Shown piece by piece: positions 49,082 through 59,256 of a stretch of 64,000 bases of DNA (its first letter is position 1; each line of letters begins with the position of its first letter). A program made the position numbers and the translations under genes. Source of the DNA: Bradyrhizobium murdochi (GTDB lineage Bacteria > Pseudomonadota > Alphaproteobacteria > Rhizobiales > Xanthobacteraceae); contig NZ_AXAU01000001.1 of assembly GCF_000472965.1 (NCBI RefSeq), forward strand, positions 434,001-498,000, written 5' to 3'. The notes beneath the pieces were generated by a model. The model was not told the origin of the DNA and made no database searches. It saw nothing but the letters and a program-made list of their open reading frames with translations.

Positions 49082-50842
49082 ATGATTGTCCGAGAACGTT
49101 TTCGCGGCCTTTTCCAGAAGTACTTGCTCGTGCTGTTTATGGCCGTCGCGATTCCGCTCGCGATTAACGGTATTGTCGAAGCTTGGTTCGGCTATCGCGA
49201 CCAGCGAGCGAGGCTTGATCAGTTGCTTGGCGTTCAAGCAACGTCTGCCGCGGCCGAAATCCACGACTTCATTTACGGCATCACAAACCAGCTCGGTTGG
49301 TTAGTGCAGGTTCCCTGGAGCGACGAGCCCGACGAGCGACGGCGGACCGAGGCGCTACGCTTGTTTCGGCAGGCGCCTGCGATTGTTAGTCTCGCACTCC
49401 TCGACAACAGGGGCCTAGAGCGCCTCTATGTTTCACGGATCGGGCTCAATCGAATTGAAAGCCGCACAGATCGATCTGCTGATCCCGCGGTAATTGGCGC
49501 CCGCTCGGGGCAAGTCTGGTTTAGCGACGTAAGCTACCATCGAGGCTCCGAACCACGCCTGACGGTTGCGGTCGTTGGTAATCGACCATCGGTCGGAGTA
49601 GTTATCGCGGAAGTCAATCTCAAGCTGATTTGGGATGTGATTTCAGCGATAAAGGTGGGAAAGACCGGCTTCGCGTTCGTTTTGGACCGACCGGGTCGGC
49701 TCATTGCTCATCCCGACATCAGTCTCGTCCTCCGTGGAGCAGAAGAAGCAACCTCCAAGCCGTTCCGCGCCATACGCGACGCAATCGGGCCCGCGGGGAG
49801 CGGCTTCGCGACAAGCCGAGATGTCCACGGCCATGAGGTTGCCGCCGTCGCGGCTCCCGTTGCGGGTCCCGATTGGACTGTAGTCGTCGAACAGCCGCTA
49901 GCTGAAGCCTACGCACCGATCTATGCAGTCTTGTGGCGAACCGTGGCGCTCCTCGCGGGGGGCACAATTCTCGCCGCGTTGCTTGCCTACGCACTGGCGC
50001 ACCGGATGACCGAACCAATAAGGGTTCTTGAGGAAGGGACTGAGAGGATCGGGGCTGGGTCTTTCGACCACCGCATTTCCATCGAGACCGGCGACGAGTT
50101 TCAGCGCCTTGCAAACAGCTTTAACAAGATGGCTGCCGAGTTGGCGCTGGGGCAGGAGCACCAGGAGCGCATAGCGAAACTCAAGCGATTCCTCGCACCG
50201 CAAGTGGCCGACCTCGTCGATCGAGCGGGCGACGACAGTGTATTGGACGGGCGCCGCGCAGAAGTCGTCGTTATATTTTGCGACTTGCGAGGCTTCACCG
50301 CATTTTCCGCAGCACTTGCACCCGAGGAAGTCATGAACGTGCTGTCGGAGTACTATGAGGTGCTTGGCAAAGCTATTACGCAATTTGAGGCGACACTCAT
50401 CAGTTTCTCGGGAGACGGCCTTATGGTTCTCGTGAACGCTCCCGTGCCCGTTGAAGAACCGGCACTAAGAGCTGTCGATCTGGCCGTTGAGATGCAGAAG
50501 AGTGTGCAACGACTCATCGCCGGCTGGCGATCGCGAGGCTACCAGGTTGGGTTCGGGATTGGTCTTGCCAGTGGGGCAGCAACGGTTGGACGGATCGGGT
50601 ACGCTAGCCGGTTCGATTACACCGCCATCGGCAGCGTGGTGAATCTAGCGGCCCGCCTATGCGCATCTGCCGCAGATCGGGAAATCCTGATAGACTCCGA
50701 AGTCGCCGAATGCGTTAGGGGCAAGCGCTTCCTGGTCGAACTTGGGGACCGCCAAATCAAGGGATTTGACGAAGCTATTCCGGTATTCGGAATTTCCTTC
50801 GATACGCCCATAGCTGACGGCAAACTGCGGCGGCCTGGCTAA
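49082..50842 (+). CDS. Cache-HAMP class III adenylate/guanylate cyclase
   Basis: A 586-residue membrane sensor. Order: a short cytoplasmic N-terminus and transmembrane segment (LLVLFMAVAIPLAINGI), a periplasmic Cache-type sensor domain (about residues 45-300), a second transmembrane segment (AVLWRTVALLAGGTILAALL), HAMP (MTEPIRVLEEGTERIG), and a cyclase catalytic domain with metal-binding Asp in FCDLRGFTAF and SFSGDGLMVL and the TAIGSVVNLAARLC motif. It should convert ATP to cAMP in response to an extracellular ligand. The ATG at 49082 is chosen by homology; 49046 is possible and neither has a strong ribosome site. Confidence 0.88.
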   Translation: MIVRERFRGLFQKYLLVLFMAVAIPLAINGIVEAWFGYRDQRARLDQLLGVQATSAAAEIHDFIYGITNQLGWLVQVPWSDEPDERRRTEALRLFRQAPAIVSLALLDNRGLERLYVSRIGLNRIESRTDRSADPAVIGARSGQVWFSDVSYHRGSEPRLTVAVVGNRPSVGVVIAEVNLKLIWDVISAIKVGKTGFAFVLDRPGRLIAHPDISLVLRGAEEATSKPFRAIRDAIGPAGSGFATSRDVHGHEVAAVAAPVAGPDWTVVVEQPLAEAYAPIYAVLWRTVALLAGGTILAALLAYALAHRMTEPIRVLEEGTERIGAGSFDHRISIETGDEFQRLANSFNKMAAELALGQEHQERIAKLKRFLAPQVADLVDRAGDDSVLDGRRAEVVVIFCDLRGFTAFSAALAPEEVMNVLSEYYEVLGKAITQFEATLISFSGDGLMVLVNAPVPVEEPALRAVDLAVEMQKSVQRLIAGWRSRGYQVGFGIGLASGAATVGRIGYASRFDYTAIGSVVNLAARLCASAADREILIDSEVAECVRGKRFLVELGDRQIKGFDEAIPVFGISFDTPIADGKLRRPG

Positions 50843-50916
50843 ATCCGCTCGCGACTAGTCAGCGTCGCGGGATATGCTGGGACAGGCGGCCGACGGGCTG
50901 CTCATTGGGTGAAGGT

Positions 50917-51936
50917 ATGAAGAGTGCCAACTTCAATGCAATAGCGCGGCGCAGATGCGTCAGTCGGCGAGACTTTCTCTCGTTGATGGCGGGCGCTGCC
51001 ACTTGGACAACCTCGCTTCACGCGCAAAAACTGGCGATGCCGGTCATCGGCTATCTTTGCGCGGAGTCTCCGGAGCTATTTGCCAGTCGACTCAAAGCTT
51101 TTCACCAAGGACTTGGCGAAGCCGGGTTTGTCGAAGGCCGTAATGTTGCCATTCTCTATCAGTGGGCCGAAGGGCGATACACACAATTGCCTGCCTTGGC
51201 TGCCAACTTGGTCGCCCGCAATGTCGACGTCGTCGTCGCGCCCGGCGGCGCGGAGGTTGCGCTCGCCGTGAAGGCCGCCGGCGCGAGCAATGCAATCGTC
51301 TTTGAGATGGGTGGCGACCCCGTTCAGTTAGGTGTCGTGGACAGCTTGCGGCGGCCGGGGGGCAATATCACGGGGGTTTCGAGCCTGAGCGTCGACGTGT
51401 CGCCGAAACGGCTTGAGTTGATGCATGAACTACTGCCGACCGCAGCTAAATTGGCGGTGGTCGCCAACCCCACAAGTCCGACCGCCAATTCACAATTGCA
51501 GAAGCTACGCTCGGCCGCCGAAACCCTGGGAGTGCATCTACAGGTCTTGAACGCAAGTACTGAAAAGGAGTTCGAGCCAATTTTCTCCACCGCAGCTCAG
51601 GAAGCGAGTGGGCTCGTCTTTACCTCGGACCCCTATTTCGCATTTCGCAGTAGAGGGCTGGCCGAGCTCGCGATGAAATATCGCGTGCCCGCAATTACCC
51701 AATCCCGAGACTTCCCTGCCGCAGGCGGCTTGATGAGCTATGGGGGAGACTTTGCGCAATCGCATCGGCGCGCGGGCATGTATGTCGGGCGCATCCTCAA
51801 AGGCGAGAAGCCCTCTGATCTTCCGGTCCAGCTTGTCACCAAGGTGGAGTTCATCATTAACGTTAAGGCCGCCAAGTTACTTGGACGAGAATTTTCGCCT
51901 TCACTCGTCAGCGGCGCTGATGAGGTAATTGAGTAA
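50917..51936 (+). CDS. ABC transporter substrate-binding protein (TrpX/DUF534-like), orphan
   Basis: A 339-residue periplasmic binding protein with a twin-arginine-type signal (SRRDFLSLMAG), cleavage near LHA-QKL. The core reads MPVIGYLCAESPELF, FHQGLGEAGFVEGRNV, DVVVAPGGAEVAL and GVSSLSVDVSPKRLELMHEL, the pattern of the ABC-substrate-binding family often found with ABC permeases. No permease or ATPase is adjacent. It starts 74 bp after the cyclase, same strand, so joint expression is possible. It may be a ligand sensor rather than a transport component (inference). Confidence 0.87.
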   Translation: MKSANFNAIARRRCVSRRDFLSLMAGAATWTTSLHAQKLAMPVIGYLCAESPELFASRLKAFHQGLGEAGFVEGRNVAILYQWAEGRYTQLPALAANLVARNVDVVVAPGGAEVALAVKAAGASNAIVFEMGGDPVQLGVVDSLRRPGGNITGVSSLSVDVSPKRLELMHELLPTAAKLAVVANPTSPTANSQLQKLRSAAETLGVHLQVLNASTEKEFEPIFSTAAQEASGLVFTSDPYFAFRSRGLAELAMKYRVPAITQSRDFPAAGGLMSYGGDFAQSHRRAGMYVGRILKGEKPSDLPVQLVTKVEFIINVKAAKLLGREFSPSLVSGADEVIE

Positions 51937-51986
51937 GAGATCCTTTCGGCCGTTTTGCGAACTGCCGACGAGTTCTCGCAGTCGGA

Positions 51987-52199
51987 TTAGAGGCCAAGCG
52001 TGATCTCGGCCCAGCGCATCACAGTGCTGCCATTGAGAAATTCGATCACGCTGGGTTCGATAGCTGCCGGCTCGTTGTGGCCGAGCACAGCAGTCGCAGC
52101 GATCATGTCGCAGCGTTCCCTGAAAACGACCGAGATCGCCGTCTTGCCAAGCGGATTCGTTCTGATCAGCGCCTCAGCCTCGTCCGCGGTACGGGGCAA
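51987..52199 (-). CDS. Short coding-like frame overlapping queF
   Basis: A 70-residue frame from a TTG at 52199, overlapping the last 26 bp of queF. The codons mostly end in G or C, as in neighbouring genes, and the product ([34 protein letters not shown]) looks protein-like. No clear ribosome binding site is seen and no family is recognised. It may be a small gene or a remnant of a larger one. Confidence 0.4.
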   Translation of the reverse strand: MPRTADEAEALIRTNPLGKTAISVVFRERCDMIAATAVLGHNEPAAIEPSVIEFLNGSTVMRWAEITLGL

Positions 52200-52650
52200 C
52201 GCCCTGGTCGGGTACCCACACGTCCTTCGGCAGTTTGCCCGTCTGCCAGAACACGTCGATCGGGATGCCGCCGCGCGGATACCAGTAGCCGCCGATGCGA
52301 AGCCATTTCGGCTTGATCTCGGCCGCGATCCGCTTGCCGATCATGACCGTGCAGTCCTCGTGGAAGGCGCCGTGATTGCGAAAGCTCGCGACATAGAGCT
52401 TTAGCGATTTGGATTCCAGCAGCCATTGTCCCGGCACATAGTCGATCATGAGATGCGCGAAATCCGGCTGGCCGGTCACCGGGCAAATCGAGGTGAATTC
52501 CGGGGCGGTGAAGCGAACCAGATAATTGGTGCCGGCTTGCGGATTGGGCACGCGGTCGAGCTGCGCCTTTTCCGGGCTATCAGGCCATTCCACGGCGCGA
52601 CCGAGTTGCAATGATTGGGGCAATGATTTCTGCAGTGATTTCTTGGCCAT
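52174..52650 (-). CDS. queF: 7-cyano-7-deazaguanine (preQ0) reductase QueF
   Basis: QueF reduces preQ0 to preQ1 with NADPH in queuosine synthesis. The 158-residue short-type protein has Cys56 in [14 protein letters not shown] (the thioimide-forming cysteine), Asp63, the [20 protein letters not shown] segment and a C-terminal [13 protein letters not shown]. The N-terminus carries a short repeat ([13 protein letters not shown]) mirrored at DNA level by tandem caatgattt / cagtgattt. It stands alone; other queuosine genes are not in the window. Confidence 0.93.
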   Translation of the reverse strand: MAKKSLQKSLPQSLQLGRAVEWPDSPEKAQLDRVPNPQAGTNYLVRFTAPEFTSICPVTGQPDFAHLMIDYVPGQWLLESKSLKLYVASFRNHGAFHEDCTVMIGKRIAAEIKPKWLRIGGYWYPRGGIPIDVFWQTGKLPKDVWVPDQGVAPYRGRG

Positions 52651-52705
52651 CGTGATCGTCCTTTGCGATGGCTGACATGAACGCTGCGGGGGTAATCGTC
52701 AACCG

Positions 52706-53080
52706 TTAGCGCGAGGCTGGGTCGCCAAGAAACCGCACCAGCGCCTGCCGTTCGCCGGCGTCCTCGATCCCGCGGATCGACATCCACAATCCCGGAAACA
52801 TTGCGGCGGGATCGGTGAGGAAAGTCTCGAGGCGCTTTTCATCCCAGGCCATTCCCTCGTCGCGTGCCTTGCGCAGCGCCGGCGAGTAATCGAACTCGGG
52901 ATCACCCGCCACGGTGCGCCCGATCAGTCCTGACAGGTTGGGGCCGGGCAGGCCGCGCTCGGCGGGATCGAGGCTGTGGCAGGCGCGGCAGGGCATGAAG
53001 GCCCGTGCGCCATCTTCCTCCGCGAGAGCGGGGAGGGGCAGGGAAAGCAACAAGAGCAGCAGGACGGCGAAGGACTTCAC
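52706..53080 (-). CDS. Periplasmic class I cytochrome c
   Basis: A 124-residue cytochrome c. It has a signal peptide (MKSFAVLLLLLLSLPLPALA) and one heme motif, CRACH (residues 31-35). The phrase LPGPNLSGLIGRTVAG and the C-terminal LWMSIRGIEDAGERQALVRF, with Met as likely axial ligand, match small class I cytochromes. It overlaps the end of the upstream beta-propeller gene by four bases (ATGA), so the two form an operon and may work together in a periplasmic redox reaction. Confidence 0.9.
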   Translation of the reverse strand: MKSFAVLLLLLLSLPLPALAEEDGARAFMPCRACHSLDPAERGLPGPNLSGLIGRTVAGDPEFDYSPALRKARDEGMAWDEKRLETFLTDPAAMFPGLWMSIRGIEDAGERQALVRFLGDPASR

Positions 53081-54063
53081 GCGACCGTCTGTATCACGAC
53101 CAGGCGGTCATTGCCGGATTCACCGCCCCAGGTTTCGCCGGGTCGGCCATCGAGCTGGCGCACATTCGCGCCCGGTTTATCGCTGGGAAATGCGTTGAAC
53201 TTCGCCGTCACGGGATCGAAGCGCACGATGGCATTCGCTCCGAAGTCGGTGAGCCAGACCTTGTCCTTGTCGTCGACATAGACCGCGTAGGCGCGCGGAT
53301 TGCTGCCCGGCAGCTTCCATGCCTTCCAGGAGCCGTCAGCAGGATCGTGCATCGATACGTTGCCGCTGTTCCACTCGCTGACCCAGATCCGGCCCTTCGA
53401 ATCCGACCACACGCGCCGCGCGCCCTGGTTCGGCGTCGACGGCTCGACCACGGTCGCGTTGCCGGTTGCCGGATCGATTTTGGCGATGTGATTGCCGGCG
53501 AGCGAGGCGTACCAGACGTCGCCCTTCGGCGTGACCGTCATGCCGTAGGTGCCGCGGCCGCGCGGCGATTTGAACACGGTCATGTCGCCGGATTTCGGAT
53601 CGAGCCGGCCATAGATGCCGGACTGGCCGGTGAACCAATAGATGCCGCCTTTGTCGAACACGCCTGTGTTGAGGTTGGCGTATGCCTCCTTTTCAGGCAG
53701 GCGGAACAGCGTCACTTTATGATCCGTGGGATCGACGCGCGCGATCGCGTTCTGTCCGCCCTCGGTGATCCAGGGCGCGCCGTCGGGGCCGATGACGACG
53801 CCGTGGGGCGCGGCGCGCTTGCCGAGATCGACCAGTTGGTAGGAGCCGTCACGCGGGTCGAGGCGTCCGAGCGTGCCGTTGCGCTGGCCGCAGAACCAGA
53901 TCGTGCCATCCGGGGCCGGCGTCGTGTCGCGCGAGCCCATCCCTGTCTTGACCGGATAATACTTGACGCGGAACGGGCCTTCCTGAGCATTCGCGTGACG
54001 CAAGAGGGCGGGGGCCGCAAGGATTCCGGCGGCGGAGTTCCGAAGAAACTGGCGGCGATTCAT
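53077..54063 (-). CDS. Tat-exported beta-propeller protein (virginiamycin B lyase-like)
   Basis: A 328-residue protein with a twin-arginine signal (MNRRQFLRNSAAGILAAPAL) and a mature chain of repeated blades such as TPAPDGTIWFCGQRNGTLGR, IGPDGAPWITEGGQNAIARV and DSKGRIWVSEWNSGNVSM, the SMP-30 / Vgb-type propeller pattern. Its stop overlaps the start of a cytochrome c gene. Tat export suggests a cofactor or folded delivery. Antibiotic lyase activity should not be assumed; a periplasmic dehydrogenase or lactonase role is equally possible. Confidence 0.82.
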   Translation of the reverse strand: MNRRQFLRNSAAGILAAPALLRHANAQEGPFRVKYYPVKTGMGSRDTTPAPDGTIWFCGQRNGTLGRLDPRDGSYQLVDLGKRAAPHGVVIGPDGAPWITEGGQNAIARVDPTDHKVTLFRLPEKEAYANLNTGVFDKGGIYWFTGQSGIYGRLDPKSGDMTVFKSPRGRGTYGMTVTPKGDVWYASLAGNHIAKIDPATGNATVVEPSTPNQGARRVWSDSKGRIWVSEWNSGNVSMHDPADGSWKAWKLPGSNPRAYAVYVDDKDKVWLTDFGANAIVRFDPVTAKFNAFPSDKPGANVRQLDGRPGETWGGESGNDRLVVIQTVA

Positions 54064-54227
54064 TGCGTTACCCCGGTCTATCAATGTGAAGGTTTGGACG
54101 CTGATATCAACCTTGGAGGAGTTTATCCTGACCTAGCTCCTTGGTCTGGAAAAGGCCTTAGCCAAAGCGTTCACATTTGCTTGCGCGCCGTGTAAGACGC
54201 CCCCGAAATCGCCACCCACCAGTTTAG

Positions 54228-55523
<1,296 letters not shown>

Positions 55524-55569
55524 CGCATCGGCGCAACCAGATAGGACGGACACAAGGGGGAGGATGGCG

Positions 55570-56706
55570 ATGAGTGAGGGAAAAAGCGGGCTTCAGCTGC
55601 GTTCGCTGCTCAAGAAGAGCGGCGAACTCGAATTGTCGCTGGTCGATGTCCCGACGCCCGAGCCGGCCGACGACGAAGTCGTGGTCCGTGTCGAGGCGAC
55701 CCCGATCAATCCCTCCGATCTCGGGCTCTTGATCGGCCCGGCCGACATGTCGACCGCCGAGGAATCCGGCAGCGCGGACGCGCCTGTTATCACCGCGAAG
55801 ATGCCGGAAGCCGCGATGCGGATGATGGCGGCACGGCTCGACCAGTCGCTTCCCGTCGGCAATGAAGGTGCCGGCGTGGTGATCAGGACCGGGTCTTCGG
55901 ACGCCGCGAAAGCGCTGATGGGCAAGGCGGTCTCGATGATCGGCGGCGCGATGTACACGCAGTACCGCACCATCAAGGTCAGGGACATCATGGAGCTGCC
56001 GTCAGGCACCACGCCGGCCGACGGCGCATCATGGTTCGTCAATCCCTTGACCGCGCTCGGGATGACCGAGACGATGCGCCGCGAGAACCACAAGGCCCTG
56101 GTGCACACCGCGGCTGCCTCCAATCTCGGGCAGATGCTCAACAAGATCTGCATTAAGGACGGCATCGGCCTCGTCAATATCGTGCGCAGCAAGGAGCAGG
56201 CCGACATCCTGCACAAGATCGGCGCCAAATATGTCGTCGATTCCACCGCAGACACGTTCATGGACGATCTCACCAACGCGCTGGTGGAAACCGGCGCCAC
56301 CATTGCGTTCGATGCGATCGGCGGCGGCAAGCTGGCAAGCCAGATTCTGACCTGCATGGAAATCGCGGCCAACAAGACCGCGAAGGAATACAGCCGCTAC
56401 GGCTCGAACGTGTGCAAGCAGGTCTATATCTATGGCAGCCTCGACAATCGCCCGACCGAGCTCAGCCGTACGTTTGGCCTGACCTGGGGCGTCGGCGGCT
56501 GGCTGTTGACGCCGTTCCTGCAGAAGATCGGCCCCGCCGAAATCGGCCGGCTGCGCCAGCGTGTCGCGTCCGAGCTCAAGACCACCTTTGCCAGCCACTA
56601 CACGCAGGTAGTGTCGCTGCAGGAGACGCTGCAGCTTTCCAACATCGCCATCTACAACAAGCGCTCCACCGGCGAGAAATTCCTGATTAATCCGAACAAG
56701 GGGTGA
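55570..56706 (+). CDS. Zinc-type alcohol dehydrogenase / quinone oxidoreductase-like protein
   Basis: A 378-residue MDR-superfamily protein. The GroES-like N-domain (VVVRVEATPINPSDLGLLIG) is followed by a Rossmann domain (ALVHTAAASNLGQMLNKICI) with NIVRSKEQADILHKIGAKYV, and GATIAFDAIGGGKLASQIL. The usual zinc-ligand cysteines are missing, as in quinone oxidoreductase-like members. The ATG at 55570 is preferred because gggagg stands 7 bases upstream; an ATG at 55564 is only one base past that site. It lies downstream of eno; a terminator follows it. Substrate unknown. Confidence 0.85.
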   Translation: MSEGKSGLQLRSLLKKSGELELSLVDVPTPEPADDEVVVRVEATPINPSDLGLLIGPADMSTAEESGSADAPVITAKMPEAAMRMMAARLDQSLPVGNEGAGVVIRTGSSDAAKALMGKAVSMIGGAMYTQYRTIKVRDIMELPSGTTPADGASWFVNPLTALGMTETMRRENHKALVHTAAASNLGQMLNKICIKDGIGLVNIVRSKEQADILHKIGAKYVVDSTADTFMDDLTNALVETGATIAFDAIGGGKLASQILTCMEIAANKTAKEYSRYGSNVCKQVYIYGSLDNRPTELSRTFGLTWGVGGWLLTPFLQKIGPAEIGRLRQRVASELKTTFASHYTQVVSLQETLQLSNIAIYNKRSTGEKFLINPNKG

Positions 56707-56727
56707 GCGCGCGCTTCCATCGCCGCG

Positions 56728-56757
56728 AACAGGCTGCCTTTCAGGCGGCCTGTTTTT
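56728..56757 (+). terminator. Rho-independent terminator
   Basis: Arms ACAGGCTGCC (56729-56738) and GGCGGCCTGT (56744-56753) pair with one wobble and enclose five bases, followed by five T residues. It lies 22 bp past the quinone-oxidoreductase-like gene and separates it from the FMN reductase. Confidence 0.75.
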
Positions 56758-56857
56758 GCATGCCGAGGCAGCCGTAAAGATAAGTTGATGCACTTGCATC
56801 TTTCTGGTGATCTGGCGTAAGGGAGCGCTGGCGCTTTCGCTTCAAAAGGGGAATTCA

Positions 56858-57415
56858 ATGGCCACCTATTACACCATCGTCACGATCGTCGGTTCTCTCC
56901 GCAAGGAGAGCTTTTCGCTCAAGGTCGCCAATGCGCTCGCCAAGCTGGCGCCGGCTTCGCTCAAGCTCGATGTGACCACGCTGCATGATATCTCCTTCTT
57001 CAACCAGGATTTGGAAGAAGCACCGCCGGCTGACTGGCTGGCGTTTCGCGAAAAGCTGCAGAAGTCGAACGGCGTGCTGTTCGTGACGCCCGAATATAAC
57101 CGCTCGATCCCGGGCGTGTTGAAGAACGCGATCGATGTCGGGTCGCGCCCCTATGGCAAGAGCTCGTTCCTCGGCAAGCCGACCGGCATCGTCAGCAACT
57201 CGCCCGGCGCGCTCGGCGGCGTCAGCGCCGCCAAGCATTTGCAGAACATCCTGCCGGGCATTTCCGGCCCGATCCTCGGCCAGCCCGAAATCTACCTCAA
57301 CGGCATCGGCGACGCCTTTAACGAGAAGGGCGAGCTCGTGAAGGAAGCGGTGCAGAAGGTGCTGCAGCAATACATCGACGCGTTTGCGGCATTCATCGAG
57401 AAGCAGAACAGATAA
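56858..57415 (+). CDS. NADPH-dependent FMN reductase
   Basis: A 185-residue flavodoxin-like reductase. The FMN-phosphate loop is IVGSLRKESFSLKVANALAK and the second cofactor segment is TPEYNRSIPGVLKNAIDVGS, then SPGALGGVSAAKHLQNIL. It likely reduces FMN or quinones with NADPH and protects from oxidative stress. The ATG at 56858 follows gggga. The gene stands between a terminator and a palindromic repeat, so it is probably monocistronic. Confidence 0.9.
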   Translation: MATYYTIVTIVGSLRKESFSLKVANALAKLAPASLKLDVTTLHDISFFNQDLEEAPPADWLAFREKLQKSNGVLFVTPEYNRSIPGVLKNAIDVGSRPYGKSSFLGKPTGIVSNSPGALGGVSAAKHLQNILPGISGPILGQPEIYLNGIGDAFNEKGELVKEAVQKVLQQYIDAFAAFIEKQNR

Positions 57416-57418
57416 GGA

Positions 57419-57533
57419 CGTCATTGCGAGCGAAGCGACTTGTCCGCCGTAGCTTTAGCGAAGGCGGAAGCAATCCATATGCAGCATAGCGGATAGGTGG
57501 ATTGCTTCGTCGCTTCCGCTCGTCGCAATGACG
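57419..57533. repeat. Palindromic repeat, cgtcattgcgagc family, copy 2, with inserted module
   Basis: Ends cgtcattgcgagcga (57419) and cgcaatgacg (57524-57533). The left arm contains a hairpin at 57437-57471 (acttgtccgcc to ggcggaag) that is also found in the agcccggatg element at 25824-25861. It lies between the FMN reductase and the FtsB-like gene. Confidence 0.75.
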
Positions 57534-57595
57534 GCTGCGACATTCGTGCCGCTGGCCTTAGTATTCCATTAACCGGACCGTCGCATCTTGACGGC

Positions 57596-57913
57596 ATGGT
57601 CTCCCGCACCCGATTGAAATCCATCCTGACCGGGCTCGCCCTCTATACGATGGCGGCGATGATGGTCGGCTATTTCGGCGTCAATGCTTACACCGGCAAA
57701 TACGGCTTGAACGCGCGGCAGGAGCTCGATCAGGAAATCATTGCCCTGACTTCGGAATTGGCGCGGCTGAAGCGGGAGCGGGCAGAGGGCGAGCAGCGGG
57801 TATCGCTGCTGCGGTCCGACCGGGTCGATCCCGACATGCTGGATGAGCGCGCGCGCTTCCAGCTCGACTACGCCAATCCGCGCGATCTGGTCCGGACCAT
57901 CAAGCCGAACTGA
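57596..57913 (+). CDS. Septum formation initiator / FtsB-like protein
   Basis: A 105-residue bitopic membrane protein of the DivIC/FtsB family, which links FtsL and FtsQ in the divisome. It starts MVSRTRLKSILTGLALYTM with a transmembrane segment (about 13-32) and then a coiled coil (LDQEIIALTSELARLKRERA). The conserved C-terminal part has DPDMLDERARFQLDYANPRD. In related alphaproteobacteria this gene lies between eno and pdhA, as here, so the assignment is well supported by context. The symbol ftsB is not certain. Confidence 0.85.
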   Translation: MVSRTRLKSILTGLALYTMAAMMVGYFGVNAYTGKYGLNARQELDQEIIALTSELARLKRERAEGEQRVSLLRSDRVDPDMLDERARFQLDYANPRDLVRTIKPN

Positions 57914-57984
57914 TTTTCAAACCGGTGTTACGAACGCGGCCGTCATGGGGACGATGCCAGCGTGACCGGTCCGCAAATTTCAAA

Positions 57985-58045
57985 AAATCGCGAAATCAAT
58001 TTCGAAAATGTCGCAGCCCACATTGCACTGCGGCATAGCAATATT
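57985..58045. promoter_or_regulatory. Palindromes upstream of pdhA
   Basis: An exact CGAAAT-ca-ATTTCG (57991-58004) and an attgc / gcaat pair (58022-58042) stand in the 216-bp gap before pdhA. They could be operator sites of a regulator of the pdh operon. The evidence is symmetry only. Confidence 0.35.
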
Positions 58046-58129
58046 TTCTCCAGCGCACGCAATCCTTTCACGGCGGTTTGAGTTGGGATAGAGAGGGGCT
58101 GATCCGTCTCTCTTTCCCCCGGAATTGCC

Positions 58130-59152
58130 ATGGCTGCACCCAAGAAAAGCGTCGCGAAAGAATCAGGGCAGGAGAAGGCAAACGGGTCCCCACCGGAATT
58201 CACCAAGGCGCAGGAACTGGCCGCGCTGCGGGACATGCTCTTGATCCGCCGCTTCGAGGAAAAGGCCGGCCAGCTCTACGGCATGGGTGCGATCGGCGGG
58301 TTCTGCCATCTCTATATCGGCCAGGAAGCTGTGGTGGTCGGAATGCAGATGGCTCTGAAGAAGGGCGATCAGGTAATAACCGGATACCGTGACCACGGCC
58401 ACATGCTGGCCTGCGGGATGGACGCCAACGGCGTCATGGCCGAACTCACCGGCCGCCGCGGCGGCTACTCCAAGGGCAAAGGCGGCTCCATGCACATGTT
58501 CAGCATGGAGAAGAATTTCTTCGGCGGCCACGGTATCGTCGGCGCCCAGGTTTCGCTCGGGACCGGCCTTGCTTTCGCCAATCGCTATCGCGGCAATGAT
58601 TTCGTCAGCGTCGCCTATTTCGGCGACGGCGCATCCAACCAGGGCCAGGTCTATGAGAGCTTTAATATGGCGGAGCTGTGGAAGCTCCCGGTGATCTATG
58701 TGATCGAGAACAACCGCTACGCCATGGGCACGTCGGTGACGCGCTCCTCGGCCCTGACCGATTTTTCCAAACGCGGCGCCTCCTTCAACATTCCGGGCCA
58801 GCAGGTCGACGGCATGGATGTGCGCTCCGTGAAGGCCGCCGGGGACGAGGCGGTCGCCTGGTGCCGCGCCGGCAAGGGGCCGTTCATCCTGGAAATGCAG
58901 ACCTATCGCTACCGCGGCCACTCGATGTCCGACCCGGCGAAATACCGGACCCGCGAAGAGGTCGAAAAAATCCGCACCGACCAGGACCCGATCGAGCAGG
59001 TGCGCAACCGCCTGCTGGCCGCCAAGGTCAGCGAGCAGGAGCTGAAGGCGATCGACGCCGAGGTCCGCGAGATCGTCAACGCATCCGCCGATTTCGCCCA
59101 GCGCGATCCCGAGCCCGATCCGTCCGAGCTCTGGACCGACGTCTACAGGTAA
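58130..59152 (+). CDS. pdhA: Pyruvate dehydrogenase E1 alpha subunit
   Basis: PdhA with PdhB forms E1, the thiamin-diphosphate enzyme that decarboxylates pyruvate. The 340-residue protein has FEEKAGQLYGMGAIGGFCHL, the substrate loop GHMLACGMDANGVMAEL and the thiamin-diphosphate motif FGDGASNQGQVYESFNMAEL followed by ENNRYAMGT, and YRYRGHSMSDPAKYR (phosphorylation-loop type). It begins MAAPKKSVAKESG with an extended N-terminus. pdhB follows after about 100 bp. Confidence 0.97.
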   Translation: MAAPKKSVAKESGQEKANGSPPEFTKAQELAALRDMLLIRRFEEKAGQLYGMGAIGGFCHLYIGQEAVVVGMQMALKKGDQVITGYRDHGHMLACGMDANGVMAELTGRRGGYSKGKGGSMHMFSMEKNFFGGHGIVGAQVSLGTGLAFANRYRGNDFVSVAYFGDGASNQGQVYESFNMAELWKLPVIYVIENNRYAMGTSVTRSSALTDFSKRGASFNIPGQQVDGMDVRSVKAAGDEAVAWCRAGKGPFILEMQTYRYRGHSMSDPAKYRTREEVEKIRTDQDPIEQVRNRLLAAKVSEQELKAIDAEVREIVNASADFAQRDPEPDPSELWTDVYR

Positions 59153-59256
59153 TTCAACCGCATAGTTCGTAAAACGTGGGACCTGGTTTGCTGCTCTCGC
59201 GACCTGCAGATCAAACGAGCGCAGAACCAACTGACGAGTGATTTTCGGGAGCCGAT

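Noticed and set aside
53077..54063. Virginiamycin B lyase as a resistance gene
   Set aside because: Only the propeller repeat pattern is shared. Tat export and coupling to a cytochrome c argue for a different role.
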